A stretch of DNA of 64,000 nt from Pseudomonas silvicola (GCF_026651855.1 NZ_CP093280.1:4628001-4692000); one strand, 5' to 3'. Shown: positions 31,492 to 41,645, counted from the first letter of the stretch. The notes: generated from the letters alone by a model not told the origin. Translations and numbers: made by a program.

Positions 31492-34086
31492 TCAGGCGGC
31501 GGGCGCTTGTTCAAGGAAGTCCTGGGCAAAGCGTTGCAGCACGCCACCGGCTTCGTAGATGGACACTTCCTCCGCCGTGTCCAGCCGGCAGGTCACTGGC
31601 ACCTCCACGCGTTGGCCGTCGCGACGGGTGATCACCAGGGTCAGGGTAGCGCGCGGTGTGCGCGCGCCCAACACGTCGTACATTTCGCTGCCGTCGATGC
31701 CCAGGGTGTGGCGGTTCGTGCCCGGCAGGAACTCCAGCGGCAGCACGCCCATGCCCACCAGGTTGGTGCGGTGAATGCGCTCGAAGCCTTCGGCAGCGAT
31801 GGCTTCCACGCCGGCCAGGCGTACGCCCTTGGCCGCCCAGTCGCGGGAAGAGCCCTGGCCATAATCAGCCCCGGCGATGATGATCAGTGGCTGCTTGCGC
31901 TGCATGTAGGTCTCGATGGCCTCCCACATGCGCATCACCTGGCCTTCAGGCTCGACGCGGGCCAGGGAACCCTGTTTCACCTTGCCATCCTCCAGCACCA
32001 TTTCGTTGAACAGTTTCGGGTTGGCGAAGGTGGCGCGCTGGGCGGTCAGGTGGTCGCCACGGTGGGTGGCGTAACTGTTGAAGTCTTCCTCGGGCACGCC
32101 CATTTTCGCCAGGTATTCACCGGCGGCGCTGTCGAGCATGATGGCGTTGGACGGCGACAGGTGATCGGTGGTGATGTTGTCGGGCAGCACCGCCAGCGGG
32201 CGCATGCCCTTGAGGGGGCGGGCGCCGGCCAGGGCGCCTTCCCAGTAGGGAGGGCGGCGAATATAGGTGCTTTGCGGGCGCCAGTCATACAACGGCGCGA
32301 CCTTGGGCCCGGTGTCTTCGTGGACGGCGAACATGGGAATGTAGACCTGACGGAACTGCTCTGGCTTCACTGACGTTTTGACCAGCGCGTCTATTTCGTC
32401 ATCACTGGGCCAGATGTCTTTCAGGCGGATTTCCTCGCCGGCAGGGCCGTGGCCCAGGACGTCTTTCTCGATGTCGAAGCGGATGGTGCCGGCGATGGCG
32501 TAGGCCACCACCAGGGGCGGCGAGGCCAGGAATGCCTGCTTGGCGTAAGGGTGAATACGCCCGTCGAAGTTGCGATTGCCTGACAGCACGGCGGTGGCAT
32601 AGAGGTCGCGGTCGATGATTTCCTGCTGAATGGCCGGGTCCAGGGCGCCGGACATGCCATTGCAGGTGGTGCAGGCGAAAGCGACCACGCCAAAGCCCAG
32701 TTGTTCCAGTTCCGGCAGCAGGCCGCCTTCCTCCAGGTACAGTTTGACGGTCTTGGAGCCGGGGGCCAGGGACGTTTTCACCCACGGCTTGCGGGTCAGT
32801 CCCAGACGGTTGGCGTTACGCGCCAGCAGGCCCGCGGCAATGACGTTGCGCGGGTTGCTGGTGTTGGTGCAACTGGTGATGGCAGCGATGATCACCGCAC
32901 CGTCGGGCATTTGCCCCGGCGTCTCGGTCCACGGTGCGGCGATGCCCTTGGCGGCCAGGTCGCGGGTGGCCAGGCGAGCGTGAGGGTTGCTGGGGCCGGC
33001 CATGTTGCGCACCACGGTGCTCAGGTCGAAGCTCAGGCCGCGTTCGTATTCGGCGGTCTTCAGGCTGTCGGCCCACAGGCCGGTTCGCCGCGCGTAATCC
33101 TCGACCAGTTGCACCTGCTGGCCTTCGCGGCCGGTGAGCTTGAGGTAGTCGATGGTCTGCTGGTCGATGTAGAACATCGCCGCGGTGGCGCCGTATTCCG
33201 GGGCCATGTTGGAAATGGTGGCGCGGTCGCCCAGGGTCAGTTTCGAGGCGCCGGGGCCGAAGAACTCCAGCCAGGCCCCCACCACTTTCTGTTGGCGCAG
33301 GAATTGGGTCAATGCCAGCACCATGTCGGTGGCGGTGATACCGGGTTGCAACTGGCCGGTGAGTTCCACGCCGACGATGTCCGGCAGGCGCATCCATGAG
33401 GCACGGCCCAGCATCACGCTTTCGGCTTCCAGGCCACCGACGCCGATGGCGATCACGCCCAGGGCGTCGACATGGGGGGTGTGGCTGTCGGTGCCCACGC
33501 AGGTGTCGGGAAAGGCCACGCCGTTCTGCACCTGGATCACCGGTGACATTTTCTCCAGGTTGATCTGGTGCATGATGCCGTTGCCCGGGGGGATCACGTC
33601 GACGTTCCTGAAGGCCTTTCTGGTCCAGTCGATGAAGTGGAACCGGTCTTCGTTGCGACGATCTTCGATGGCTCTGTTCTGTTCGAACGCCTGGGGGTCG
33701 AAGCCGCCGCGCTCCACGGCCAGGGAGTGGTCGACGATCAGTTGCGTGGGCACCACCGGGTTGACCTGGGCCGGGTCGCCGCCTTGCAGGGCAATGGCAT
33801 CGCGCAGGCCGGCCAGGTCCACCAGGGCGGTCTGGCCGAGAATGTCATGGCACACCACCCGGGCAGGGAACCAGGGGAAGTCGAGGTCGCGCTTGCGTTC
33901 GATCAGTTGGGTGAGCGACGCCGTGAGGGTGGCGGGCTCGCAGCGGCGCACCAGGTTCTCGGCCAACACCCGCGCCACGTAGGGCAGGGTGGCATAGGCG
34001 CCTGGCTTGATCGCGTCCACGGCGGCGCGAGTGTCGAAATAGTCCAAGGCAGTGCCTGGCAGGGGCTTGCGGTACTGAGTATTCAT
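31492..34086 (-). CDS. acnD: Fe/S-dependent 2-methylisocitrate dehydratase AcnD
   Basis: An 864-residue aconitase-family enzyme with cluster cysteines in AITSCTNTSNP and ACTTCNGMSG, and the swivel domain in the C-terminal quarter (GADYGQGSSRDWAAKG). It dehydrates 2-methylcitrate to 2-methylaconitate. The start at 34086 (MNTQYRKPLPGTALDYFDT) fits the family; a GTG at 34104 is the alternative. Confidence 0.95.
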   Translation of the reverse strand: MNTQYRKPLPGTALDYFDTRAAVDAIKPGAYATLPYVARVLAENLVRRCEPATLTASLTQLIERKRDLDFPWFPARVVCHDILGQTALVDLAGLRDAIALQGGDPAQVNPVVPTQLIVDHSLAVERGGFDPQAFEQNRAIEDRRNEDRFHFIDWTRKAFRNVDVIPPGNGIMHQINLEKMSPVIQVQNGVAFPDTCVGTDSHTPHVDALGVIAIGVGGLEAESVMLGRASWMRLPDIVGVELTGQLQPGITATDMVLALTQFLRQQKVVGAWLEFFGPGASKLTLGDRATISNMAPEYGATAAMFYIDQQTIDYLKLTGREGQQVQLVEDYARRTGLWADSLKTAEYERGLSFDLSTVVRNMAGPSNPHARLATRDLAAKGIAAPWTETPGQMPDGAVIIAAITSCTNTSNPRNVIAAGLLARNANRLGLTRKPWVKTSLAPGSKTVKLYLEEGGLLPELEQLGFGVVAFACTTCNGMSGALDPAIQQEIIDRDLYATAVLSGNRNFDGRIHPYAKQAFLASPPLVVAYAIAGTIRFDIEKDVLGHGPAGEEIRLKDIWPSDDEIDALVKTSVKPEQFRQVYIPMFAVHEDTGPKVAPLYDWRPQSTYIRRPPYWEGALAGARPLKGMRPLAVLPDNITTDHLSPSNAIMLDSAAGEYLAKMGVPEEDFNSYATHRGDHLTAQRATFANPKLFNEMVLEDGKVKQGSLARVEPEGQVMRMWEAIETYMQRKQPLIIIAGADYGQGSSRDWAAKGVRLAGVEAIAAEGFERIHRTNLVGMGVLPLEFLPGTNRHTLGIDGSEMYDVLGARTPRATLTLVITRRDGQRVEVPVTCRLDTAEEVSIYEAGGVLQRFAQDFLEQAPAA

Positions 34087-34171
34087 GGTGCTGGACTCGA
34101 TCACGGTTAAGTCGCAGATCTGGGCCTGCTCAATTCCCTGTGGAACCGGGGGCGAGGCGAGGTGTGGTTGT

Positions 34172-35299
34172 TCAACGCTGCTCTATGGGCACATACGCGC
34201 GCTGTGCTGCGCCCACATACTCTGCACTGGGCCGAATGATGCGGTTGTTGGCCCGCTGTTCGAACACATGCGCGGCCCAGCCAGTCAGGCGTGAACACAC
34301 GAAAACAGGCGTGAACAGCTCAGTGGGCAGGCCCATGAAATGGTAGGCCGAGGCATGGTAGAAGTCGGCGTTGGGGAACAGTTTCTTCTGCTCCCACATG
34401 GTCTTGTCGATGGCCTCGGAGACGGGGAAGATCACGGTGTCGGCGACTTCCTGCGCGAGCTTTTCAGACCAGACCTTGATGACCTCGTTGCGCGGGTCAT
34501 TGTCCTTGTAGATGGCGTGGCCGAAGCCCATGATCTTGTCCTTGCGCTCGAGCATGGCCAAGGTCCCGCGAACCGCTTCTTCCGGGCTCTTGAACTTCTC
34601 GATCATGGCCATGGCCGCTTCGTTGGCCCCTCCGTGCAGCGGCCCGCGCAGGGTGCCGATGGCGGCGGTGATGCAGGAATGCAAGTCCGAGAGGGTCGAG
34701 GCGCACACCCGGGCCGTGAAGGTCGAGGCGTTGAATTCATGCTCGGCGTAGAGGATCAGCGATACGTTCATGACCTTGCGGTGCAGCTCGCTCGGCGTCT
34801 TGCCATGCAGCAGGTGCAGGAAGTGCCCGGCGGTGTCTGGCTCGTCAGTGCGGCAATTGATGCGCACGCCATGGTGGCTGAAGCGGTACCAGTAGCACAT
34901 GATCGCGGGGAACGCGGCCAACAGGCGGTCGGTGACATCGTGCTGCTGGTCGAAGTTTTTCTCCGGTTCCAGGTTGCCCAGGAACGAGCAACCGGTGCGC
35001 ATCACGTCCATGGGGTGAGCATTGGCCGGAATGCGTTCCAGCACTTCCTTCAGCGCCTGGGGCAGGTCGCGCAGGGTGGCGAGCTTGTGCTGGTAGTGGT
35101 CCAGGTCCGCGTGGTTGGGCAATTCGCCGTACAGCAGCAGGTAGGCCACTTCCTCGAACGTGGCCTGTTCGGCCAGTTCGCGCACGTCATAGCCGCGGTA
35201 GGTCAGGCCGGCGCCGGCCTGGCCCACCGTGGACAGGGCAGTCTGCCCGGCCACCTGGCCACGCAGGCCAGCACCACTCAATACTTTTGCTTCGGCCAT
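34172..35299 (-). CDS. prpC: 2-methylcitrate synthase
   Basis: A 375-residue citrate-synthase-fold enzyme with the catalytic His and Asp in GPLHGGANEAAMAMIEK and MGFGHAIYK, and the substrate region NASTFTARVCAST. It condenses propionyl-CoA with oxaloacetate. The start at 35299 has GGAGAG 4 nt upstream. It lies between prpB and acnD. Confidence 0.96.
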   Translation of the reverse strand: MAEAKVLSGAGLRGQVAGQTALSTVGQAGAGLTYRGYDVRELAEQATFEEVAYLLLYGELPNHADLDHYQHKLATLRDLPQALKEVLERIPANAHPMDVMRTGCSFLGNLEPEKNFDQQHDVTDRLLAAFPAIMCYWYRFSHHGVRINCRTDEPDTAGHFLHLLHGKTPSELHRKVMNVSLILYAEHEFNASTFTARVCASTLSDLHSCITAAIGTLRGPLHGGANEAAMAMIEKFKSPEEAVRGTLAMLERKDKIMGFGHAIYKDNDPRNEVIKVWSEKLAQEVADTVIFPVSEAIDKTMWEQKKLFPNADFYHASAYHFMGLPTELFTPVFVCSRLTGWAAHVFEQRANNRIIRPSAEYVGAAQRAYVPIEQR

Positions 35300-35385
35300 G
35301 GTTCTCTCCATTCTTGAATTTATTGTCTGGATTCACGGTAAAAAAATGTTGTGAGCGCGTCCGGCACGCGGCTTGGTGGCCGCTG

Positions 35386-36282
35386 CTAAAGGGCCGTCTT
35401 CGTCTGGGCGAACAGCGCGTCAAGCTTCTGTTCGAACAGGTGGTAGTCGATGGCGTCATACAGCTCCATGCGAGTCTGCATGGTATCGATGACATTTTTC
35501 TGCGTGCCATCGCGGCGGATGGCACCGTAGACGGTTTCGGCGGCCTTGTTCATGGCCCGGAAGGCCGACAGCGGGTAGAGCACCAGGGCCACGTCCACGC
35601 TGGCCAGTTCCTCGGTGGTGTACAGCGGCGTGGCACCGAACTCGGTGATGTTGGCCAGGATCGGCGCGCGCACTCGCTCGGCGAACTGCTTGTACATGGC
35701 CAGTTCGGTGATGGCCTCGGGGAAGATCATGTCGGCACCGGCTTCCACGCACGCCTCGGCCCGGTCCAGGGCAGCCTGCAGGCCTTCCACTGCCAGGGCG
35801 TCGGTGCGTGCCATGATGACGAAACTGTCATCGGTGCGCGCGTCCACCGCGGCTTTGATACGGTCGACCATTTCCTGCTGGCTGACGATTTCCTTGTTCG
35901 GCCGGTGGCCGCAGCGCTTGGCGCCCACCTGGTCTTCGATGTGGAGGGCGGCGGCGCCGAATTTGATCATCGACCTCACCGTGCGCGCCACGTTGAACGC
36001 CGAAGAGCCAAAGCCCGTGTCCACGTCCACCAGCAACGGCAGGTCGCAGACATCGGTGATGCGCCGCACGTCAGTGAGCACATCGTCCAGGCCACTGATG
36101 CCCAGGTCCGGCAAGCCCAGGGAACCGGCCGATACCCCGCCGCCCGACAGGTAGATGGCCTTGAAACCGGCCCGCTTGGCCAGCAGGGCATGGTTGGCAT
36201 TGATGGTGCCCACCACTTGCAGCGGGTGTTCGCTGGCCACGGCATCGCGAAAACGCTGGCCTGGGCTGTTCTTGTTATTCAT
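35386..36282 (-). CDS. prpB: 2-methylisocitrate lyase
   Basis: A 298-residue enzyme of the isocitrate lyase/PEP mutase superfamily, with active-site loop [10 protein letters not shown] and metal-binding DVDTGFGS. It splits 2-methylisocitrate to pyruvate and succinate. Its start overlaps the stop of the GntR gene by 4 bp (ATGA). Confidence 0.96.
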   Translation of the reverse strand: MNNKNSPGQRFRDAVASEHPLQVVGTINANHALLAKRAGFKAIYLSGGGVSAGSLGLPDLGISGLDDVLTDVRRITDVCDLPLLVDVDTGFGSSAFNVARTVRSMIKFGAAALHIEDQVGAKRCGHRPNKEIVSQQEMVDRIKAAVDARTDDSFVIMARTDALAVEGLQAALDRAEACVEAGADMIFPEAITELAMYKQFAERVRAPILANITEFGATPLYTTEELASVDVALVLYPLSAFRAMNKAAETVYGAIRRDGTQKNVIDTMQTRMELYDAIDYHLFEQKLDALFAQTKTAL

Positions 36283-36989
36283 GACTCACCTCGAGGGTTG
36301 GTGGCGGCGTCCGGGTAGTGACGCTCGATATTGCGGCGGGACGCACCGATATGGCGGCGCATCAGCAATTCGGCCAGTTCGCCATCGCGGTCGGCGATGG
36401 CGTCCAGAATTCGGTGGTGTTCGGTGAAGGCCTGCCGGGGGCGGTTGGGCGTGGTGGAAAACTGGATGCGGTACATGCGCACCAATTGATAGAGCTCGCC
36501 GCACAGCAGTTGCGCCAGGGTGCGGTTACCGCTGCCCTGGATGATGCGGTAGTGAAAGTCGAAGTCGCCTTCCTGCTGGTAATAGCCCAGCCCGGCCTGG
36601 AACGCTGCGTCGCGCTCGTGGGTGTGCAGCACCTGGCGCAGTTCGTCGATCTCGGCCTCGCTCATGCGTTCGGCGGCCAGGCGGCAGGCCATGCCCTCCA
36701 GTGACTCGCGAATCTCGTACAGTTCGATCAGTTCAGCGTGGCTGAGCGACACCACGCGGGCACCCACGTGGGGTACGCGCACCAGCAGACGTTGGCCCTC
36801 CAGGCGGTGAATGGCCTCGCGCAGCGGGCCCCGGCTGATGCCGTAAGTGCGCGCCAGCTCGGGTTCGGAGATTTTGCTGCCCGGGGCGATCTCGCCGCTG
36901 ACGATGGCGGCCTGAATGCGCCGGAAGACATTTTCCGAGAGGGTCTCGGTGTCTTCGCCGGTAACGATGGTGGAGGAGTCCGCGAGCAT
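36279..36989 (-). CDS. GntR-family (FadR-type) regulator of the prp operon
   Basis: A 236-residue GntR regulator: winged helix at 17-75 ([20 protein letters not shown]) and a C-terminal FCD ligand domain with the metal-binding His/Asp pattern. It is first in the prp operon and translationally coupled to prpB, so it very likely regulates the operon. Palindromes matching ATTGTCGACAAT flank its promoter. Propionate catabolism intermediates are the likely effectors. Confidence 0.92.
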   Translation of the reverse strand: MLADSSTIVTGEDTETLSENVFRRIQAAIVSGEIAPGSKISEPELARTYGISRGPLREAIHRLEGQRLLVRVPHVGARVVSLSHAELIELYEIRESLEGMACRLAAERMSEAEIDELRQVLHTHERDAAFQAGLGYYQQEGDFDFHYRIIQGSGNRTLAQLLCGELYQLVRMYRIQFSTTPNRPRQAFTEHHRILDAIADRDGELAELLMRRHIGASRRNIERHYPDAATNPRGES

Positions 36990-37074
36990 ATTGTCGACAC
37001 AATGTTGGGATGTCCGCTAAAAAATAGCGCTGCACGCCAAATTGGTCAATCATGAAATTGCTATTGTCGACAAT
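36990..37074 (-). promoter_or_regulatory. prp operon promoter with two GntR-type operators
   Basis: On the minus strand a -35 TTGACC (37044-37049) and a -10 TATTTT (37021-37026) are separated by exactly 17 bp. A perfect palindrome ATTGTCGACAAT (37063-37074) sits upstream of the -35, and a related ATTGTCGACACAAT (36990-37003) lies just before the regulator start. The pair suggests repression by the co-encoded GntR protein. Confidence 0.75.
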
Positions 37075-37166
37075 CGTCGAATGTCACGGCCATGTTGCCG
37101 TCCGTGTGGGCGCCGCTGTGGCCGTATGCTTTACACTGATGCTTCATGAACCGCCCAGGGGGCCCC

Positions 37167-37664
37167 ATGCCGTACACCTGCTCACTGATCGATTCCCCCG
37201 TCGGCATGCTCACCCTGGTCGCCCGCGGCCCCAAGCTGGCCGCCATCCTCTGGCAGGATGACCGCCCTGGCCGTGTGCGCCTGGGTGAGGTGCGCGAGCA
37301 GCGCGACCACCCGATGCTGGTGCGTACCGCCACGCAGTTGGACGAATATTTCGCGGGGCGCCGGGAAACCTTCGACCTGGAACTGGATTTTGCCGGCACA
37401 GCGTTTCAGGTGCAGGTCTGGCAAGCGCTGCTGCGCATTCCCTTTGGCGAAACCCGCAGCTACCTGGATATCGCCCTGCAGTTGGGCAACCCCAAGGCCG
37501 TGCGGGCGGTGGGCGCCGCCAATGGCCGCAACCCCATCTCCATCATCGCACCCTGCCACCGGGTGATCGGCAGTTCTGGCAGCCTGACCGGGTTTGCCGG
37601 CGGCCTGGCCGCCAAGCAGTACTTGCTGAACCTGGAGCGCCGGGATCTGTTGTTCGGCTGTTAA
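37167..37664 (+). CDS. ogt: Methylated-DNA--protein-cysteine methyltransferase
   Basis: A 165-residue O6-alkylguanine-DNA alkyltransferase with the acceptor cysteine in IIAPCHRVIG and the helix-turn-helix FGETRSYLDIALQLGNPKAVRAVG. It directly repairs alkylated guanine. The start at 37167 was chosen because AGGGGG precedes it; 37146 is possible. It is convergent with thiM, with a 4-bp overlap. Confidence 0.93.
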   Translation: MPYTCSLIDSPVGMLTLVARGPKLAAILWQDDRPGRVRLGEVREQRDHPMLVRTATQLDEYFAGRRETFDLELDFAGTAFQVQVWQALLRIPFGETRSYLDIALQLGNPKAVRAVGAANGRNPISIIAPCHRVIGSSGSLTGFAGGLAAKQYLLNLERRDLLFGC

Positions 37665-38515
37665 AGGCGCAGCCCTTCAACCTGCGCCTTGGCGCGAATC
37701 AGGTCGGCGTCGACCCGGTCCAGCCCGTCCAGAAAGGCCGGCAGGAACGAGCCGGGGCCCTGGGCCAGGGGCTCGGCATATTCGGCGGCCAGGGCGAAGT
37801 GCACATGGGCGGCGGCCACGGCGCAAAAACCATCCTGGGTAGCGGCGGCATAGGCCGCCACCAGCGCACCCAGCGAGCAACCCGAGGCCGTGATACGTGG
37901 CAGCAGGGCGCTGCCGCCGGCGATGCGCAGCAGGTAATGGCTGACCTCGCCGCGGTCGTCCCGCACCTTGCCCACCACATGGTCGATGGGCCCCGACGCC
38001 GATACGCAGGTCGCGTGCTTGAGCAAGGTGATCGCCGCGGGCATGGCATCGGCCGGGTCGCTGGAGCTGTCGAAGCCTTTCGCCTGGCTATTGCCCAAGC
38101 CTGCCAGGCCGATGATTTCCGCCGCGTTGCCGCGGATCACCGTGGGCCGCAGGGCCAGCAGCTCGGCCGCTACCTGGCCACGCCAGGGAAGCACGCCGGC
38201 CCCGATAGGGTCCAGCACCCAAGGGCGGCCGAGGGTGTCGGCGGCCTGCACAGCCAGGCGCATGGCCCGCACCTGGGCGTCGGTGGGGGTGCCCAGGTTC
38301 ACCAGCACGGCCCCGGCGATGGCGGCGAAGCCCGCGGCTTCCTCCGGGTTGTCGACCATGGCCGGGGAGGCCCCGGCGGCCAGCAGTACATTGGCCATGA
38401 AATTCACCGATACGCTGTTGGTCAGGCACTGCACCAGCGGGCCCTCGGCGCGCAGCGCAGCGTGGGCGGTGATGATGGATTCGACGGTGGGCGGCTGGCG
38501 GGGGATGAGCGACAT
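37661..38515 (-). CDS. thiM: Hydroxyethylthiazole kinase
   Basis: A 284-residue ThiM-type kinase (NSVSVNFMANVLLAAGASPAM, WVLDPIGAG, VIRGNAAEI, ITASGCSLGALV) that phosphorylates hydroxyethylthiazole for thiamine salvage. It stands alone; thiE and thiD are not next to it. No TPP riboswitch elements were seen in the 157-bp upstream gap. Confidence 0.93.
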   Translation of the reverse strand: MSLIPRQPPTVESIITAHAALRAEGPLVQCLTNSVSVNFMANVLLAAGASPAMVDNPEEAAGFAAIAGAVLVNLGTPTDAQVRAMRLAVQAADTLGRPWVLDPIGAGVLPWRGQVAAELLALRPTVIRGNAAEIIGLAGLGNSQAKGFDSSSDPADAMPAAITLLKHATCVSASGPIDHVVGKVRDDRGEVSHYLLRIAGGSALLPRITASGCSLGALVAAYAAATQDGFCAVAAAHVHFALAAEYAEPLAQGPGSFLPAFLDGLDRVDADLIRAKAQVEGLRL

Positions 38516-38672
38516 GGGGAACGTCCGAAAAGGCGGGGGTTGATCAAAATACTCTCTTCTTTTGTGGTTGGCGCCAGGGCGCTCGGAAAACCTGGAATTG
38601 AGCAATATCATTCAAGACCCACCCAGTCGCCTCTGCGACACTCACCGTCCGTTCCAGCCATTTCAATAAAAC

Positions 38673-39371
38673 ATGCCGACTACCCTGCTCCCTCGTCACG
38701 CCTTTCTACGGGGCGCCGCTGCCATCGTGCCACTGTCCCTGGCCACCGCGCCGTGGGGGCTGCTGGCCGGCTCCATGGCCATCGAGGCCAACCTCACCCC
38801 GTTGCAGGGCCAGGGCCTGTCGGCCATCGTCTTCGCCGGTGCCGCGCAACTGGTAGCCATTGGCATGCTCAAAGGCGGAGCGGGGGTGCTGTCGATTCTG
38901 TTGACCACCGTGTTGCTGACCTCCCAGCACCTGTTGTACGGCATGAGCCTGCGGCCGATGATCGCGGGGTTGCCAGGGCGCTGGCGCGCAGGCCTGGGCT
39001 TTCTGCTCACCGATGAACTGTTTGCCCTGACCAGCCGTTACGACCAGCAGACCTTCAGCCGGTGGTACGCCCTGGGTGTGGGGCTGACCTTCTACATGGC
39101 CTGGAATTTCTTTACCCTGCTGGGCATCCTGTTGGGCCGTAGCCTCCCGGGCCTGGAACACCTGGGCCTGGATTTCTCCATCGCGGCCACCTTCATCGCC
39201 CTGATCACACCCGTGGTGCGCAACATCCCCGCGCTGGTGTGCGTGGCGGTGTCGTTGTTCTGCTCGGTGCTGTTCAGTTATTGGCAGTGGGGGTCCGCCC
39301 TGGTGCTGTCAGGCCTGGCAGGCATGACGGCAGGTTTTGTGTGCAGCAAACTTCAAGGAGCACGTTCATGA
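38673..39371 (+). CDS. AzlC-family branched-chain amino-acid exporter large subunit
   Basis: A 232-residue membrane protein with the AzlC pattern PWGLLAGSMAIEANLTPLQG and GAAQLVAIGML near the N-terminus. AzlC/AzlD pairs export branched-chain amino acids or analogues. Its stop overlaps the start of azlD by 4 bp. It is divergent from thiM. Confidence 0.9.
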   Translation: MPTTLLPRHAFLRGAAAIVPLSLATAPWGLLAGSMAIEANLTPLQGQGLSAIVFAGAAQLVAIGMLKGGAGVLSILLTTVLLTSQHLLYGMSLRPMIAGLPGRWRAGLGFLLTDELFALTSRYDQQTFSRWYALGVGLTFYMAWNFFTLLGILLGRSLPGLEHLGLDFSIAATFIALITPVVRNIPALVCVAVSLFCSVLFSYWQWGSALVLSGLAGMTAGFVCSKLQGARS

Positions 39372-39688
39372 TCTGGGTCGTCATCATCGGCATGGGTACC
39401 CTGGTATTCCTCAACCGCTACGTATTCCTGGAACCGCGCTTGCCAGTACGGCTGGGCAGCAATGTGCGGCAGTTTCTGGGGTTCGCCGTGCCGGGCATGC
39501 TCACGGCCATCTGCGGGCCGATCGTGTTCATGCCGGACCGGCAATTGAACCTGCACCTGGACAACCCTTACCTGATCAGTTCGGCGGTAGCGGTGGGCCT
39601 GGTACTGTTCACCCGCAATACCCTGCTGAGCATGGTCTTGAGCATGACGTTCTTCTTCCTGCTGCGCGTCTGTACCGGCCAGGTCTAA
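39368..39688 (+). CDS. AzlD-family small subunit
   Basis: A 106-residue membrane protein with about four short hydrophobic segments, typical of AzlD (DUF931-like). It starts within the azlC stop codon (ATGA), with AAGGAG upstream inside azlC. Its stop overlaps the convergent quinone reductase gene by 3-4 bp. Confidence 0.88.
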   Translation: MIWVVIIGMGTLVFLNRYVFLEPRLPVRLGSNVRQFLGFAVPGMLTAICGPIVFMPDRQLNLHLDNPYLISSAVAVGLVLFTRNTLLSMVLSMTFFFLLRVCTGQV

Positions 39689-40473
39689 CGATTTGACCGG
39701 CGCACATGGGCGGCAAAACCCTGCACCCCTGGCGCGATATCCTCACGCAAGGTCAACTGCGGAATGGCATAGTCCCCGCCATTCTGCGGCCTGAACGCGA
39801 TGGGCGCGTCGCTCCACAGGGCGTCGAGTCGCTGCCCCAGCGCGTGGGCCACGGTAGCGTAGCGGTCATCATCCATGCGGCCGGTGCGGTGAATGACCAT
39901 GGCCGGCAGTACGTCGAAGCCGGGGTAGTGGAGGATGCCGTGCTGGATGGGAAACAGCAGGTCGTCCATGGGCCCGTTGATGCCTCGGGCGCTGTAGTGT
40001 GAATCCCAGCCCCCCGTGGTAACCAGAAGCATGGCGCGCTTGCCCGCCAAGGTACCTTCACCGTAGCGCTCGCCCCAGCGCGCTTCGGAATGTTCACCCA
40101 CGCCGTAGGCAAAGCCATGGGCGTACACCCGGTCGACCCACCCTTTGAGAATCGCTGGCATCGAGAACCACCACAGTGGAAACTGCAGGATCACGGCGTC
40201 GGCCCACAGCAATTTCGCCTGTTCGGCCGCGATGTCCGGGCTTTGCAGGCCATGTTCCAGGGCGTGGCGGGATTCGCCTGAGGGTGAAAAGCATCGCGGG
40301 TCCAGGCGCCCCAGGGTGTCGCCGGCGTCCAGGGTGGCTTTCCACTGCATGGCGTACAGGTCGGATACCTGTACCTGATGGCCGGCGCGTTGCAGGTGGG
40401 CCACCGCAAAATGCTTCAGGGAGCCGTTCAGCGATTGCGGTTCAGGGTGGGCATACACAATCAGGACGTTCAT
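39685..40473 (-). CDS. NAD(P)H:quinone oxidoreductase, flavodoxin-like (MdaB/KefF/NQO1 type)
   Basis: A 262-residue FMN/FAD-dependent reductase with YAHPEPQSLNGSLK at the N-terminus, the core FPLWWFSMPAILKGWVDRVY (about 95-115) and LLVTTGGW. It reduces quinones or other electrophiles by two electrons. It is divergent from a LysR gene 88 bp away that probably regulates it. Confidence 0.92.
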   Translation of the reverse strand: MNVLIVYAHPEPQSLNGSLKHFAVAHLQRAGHQVQVSDLYAMQWKATLDAGDTLGRLDPRCFSPSGESRHALEHGLQSPDIAAEQAKLLWADAVILQFPLWWFSMPAILKGWVDRVYAHGFAYGVGEHSEARWGERYGEGTLAGKRAMLLVTTGGWDSHYSARGINGPMDDLLFPIQHGILHYPGFDVLPAMVIHRTGRMDDDRYATVAHALGQRLDALWSDAPIAFRPQNGGDYAIPQLTLREDIAPGVQGFAAHVRRSNR

Positions 40474-40561
40474 CGTTGGCACCTCGTGGTCAGTGAATGG
40501 CATCAGCGTGCGCGGTGCTAAGGTATAGTGGAAATGAATAACCGATATTCCAGGTATAGCC
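40474..40561. promoter_or_regulatory. Divergent promoter region with LysR-type site
   Basis: The short AT-richer gap between the quinone reductase and the LysR gene contains AGGTATAGTGG (40522-40532) and AGGTATAGCC (40553-40562) as direct repeats, and GATATTCC between them. This is the usual place for LysR binding; the exact site is not defined. Confidence 0.45.
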
Positions 40562-41464
40562 ATGGTTAATCTCAGGCAGTTGGACCTGAACCTGCTGGTG
40601 ACGCTGGACGTGCTGCTGGCCGAACAGAACGTCACCCGCGCCGCCCAGCGTTTGAGCTATTCCCAGCCGTCCATCAGTGTGCACCTGGCCAAGTTGCGCG
40701 ACCTCTTCGATGACCCCCTGCTGTTACCGGGGCCGCGGGGCATGCGCCCGACCGCGCGGGCACTGGCCTTGCGCGAACCGCTGCGCCAGGCCTTGGCGGG
40801 GCTTGAGGAGGCCGTGGCGCCGCTGGCACCCTTCGACCCGGCTGAGGCACGCGACACCTGGCGGGTGGCGGCGTCCGACGGCAGTGCTTCGTCCCTGGTC
40901 CTGCCAGCGTTGCAGGGGGTGCGCCAGGCCGCGCCACACACTCGCCTGGCACTGCTGCAACTGGTTCCAGCGCGTCTGGCGCGGCAAGCCGAGGAGGGGG
41001 AGGTGGACATGGCGTTCCACACCCGTGACGAGGCGCCGGAAAGCCTGCGCAGCCGCGTCCTGTTCACCGAACGCTATGTGCTGGTGGGCCGGCAGGATCA
41101 TCCGCGCCTGCGCCGCCGACCCACCCTGGCGCAGTTCTGCAAATTGGAACAGGTAATCGTGTCACCCGATGGCGGCGGCTTTTCGGGGGTGACCGACAGC
41201 GCCCTGGCAGCCGTGGGCCTGAGCCGCAAGGTGGTGTTGTCGGTCGCGCATTTTCTGCTGGTGCCCAACGCCCTGGCCAGTACCGACCTGGTAGCGCTGC
41301 TGCCCGAGCGGCTGGTGCGCGGCCATCCGGCCTTGCGCGTGGTCGAACCGCCGTTGGCGTTGCCGACGTACCAGATGACCCTGTTGTGGCCGGAGCGCTG
41401 CCACCGCGACCCGGGGCATCGCTGGCTGCGCGAGTTCATGGTGCAGGCGCTGGGCGAGGGGTGA
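40562..41464 (+). CDS. LysR-family transcriptional regulator
   Basis: A 300-residue LysR protein of the NodD/PA-type branch: DLNLLVTLDVLLAEQNVTRA, AAQRLSYSQPSISVHLAKLR (helix-turn-helix, about 18-48), then the effector domain. It is divergent from the quinone reductase gene, its probable target, with inducing quinones or electrophiles as plausible ligands. Confidence 0.92.
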   Translation: MVNLRQLDLNLLVTLDVLLAEQNVTRAAQRLSYSQPSISVHLAKLRDLFDDPLLLPGPRGMRPTARALALREPLRQALAGLEEAVAPLAPFDPAEARDTWRVAASDGSASSLVLPALQGVRQAAPHTRLALLQLVPARLARQAEEGEVDMAFHTRDEAPESLRSRVLFTERYVLVGRQDHPRLRRRPTLAQFCKLEQVIVSPDGGGFSGVTDSALAAVGLSRKVVLSVAHFLLVPNALASTDLVALLPERLVRGHPALRVVEPPLALPTYQMTLLWPERCHRDPGHRWLREFMVQALGEG

Positions 41465-41645
41465 GCGCACGCTAAAGCGGCCCGTGAACCGAATTTCATC
41501 CTGTGGCAACTTGACGCACCCCCGTCAAAATTGCGCTAATTCGTTTTTTGACGTGAAAAGAGAAGCCGTCGCCCACCCTGTCACGCCCGCGCAGCCTGCG
41601 GGCGCTACCGTGCGTGGTGCGCCCTAGCCTATGACGGATAAAGAG

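Noticed and set aside
30424-32373. 649-codon plus-strand frame opposite prpF/acnD
   Set aside because: Antisense shadow; the minus-strand aconitase and PrpF motifs are unambiguous.
38516-38672. TPP riboswitch upstream of thiM
   Set aside because: The conserved CUGAGA and ACCUGA elements were looked for and not found in the gap.
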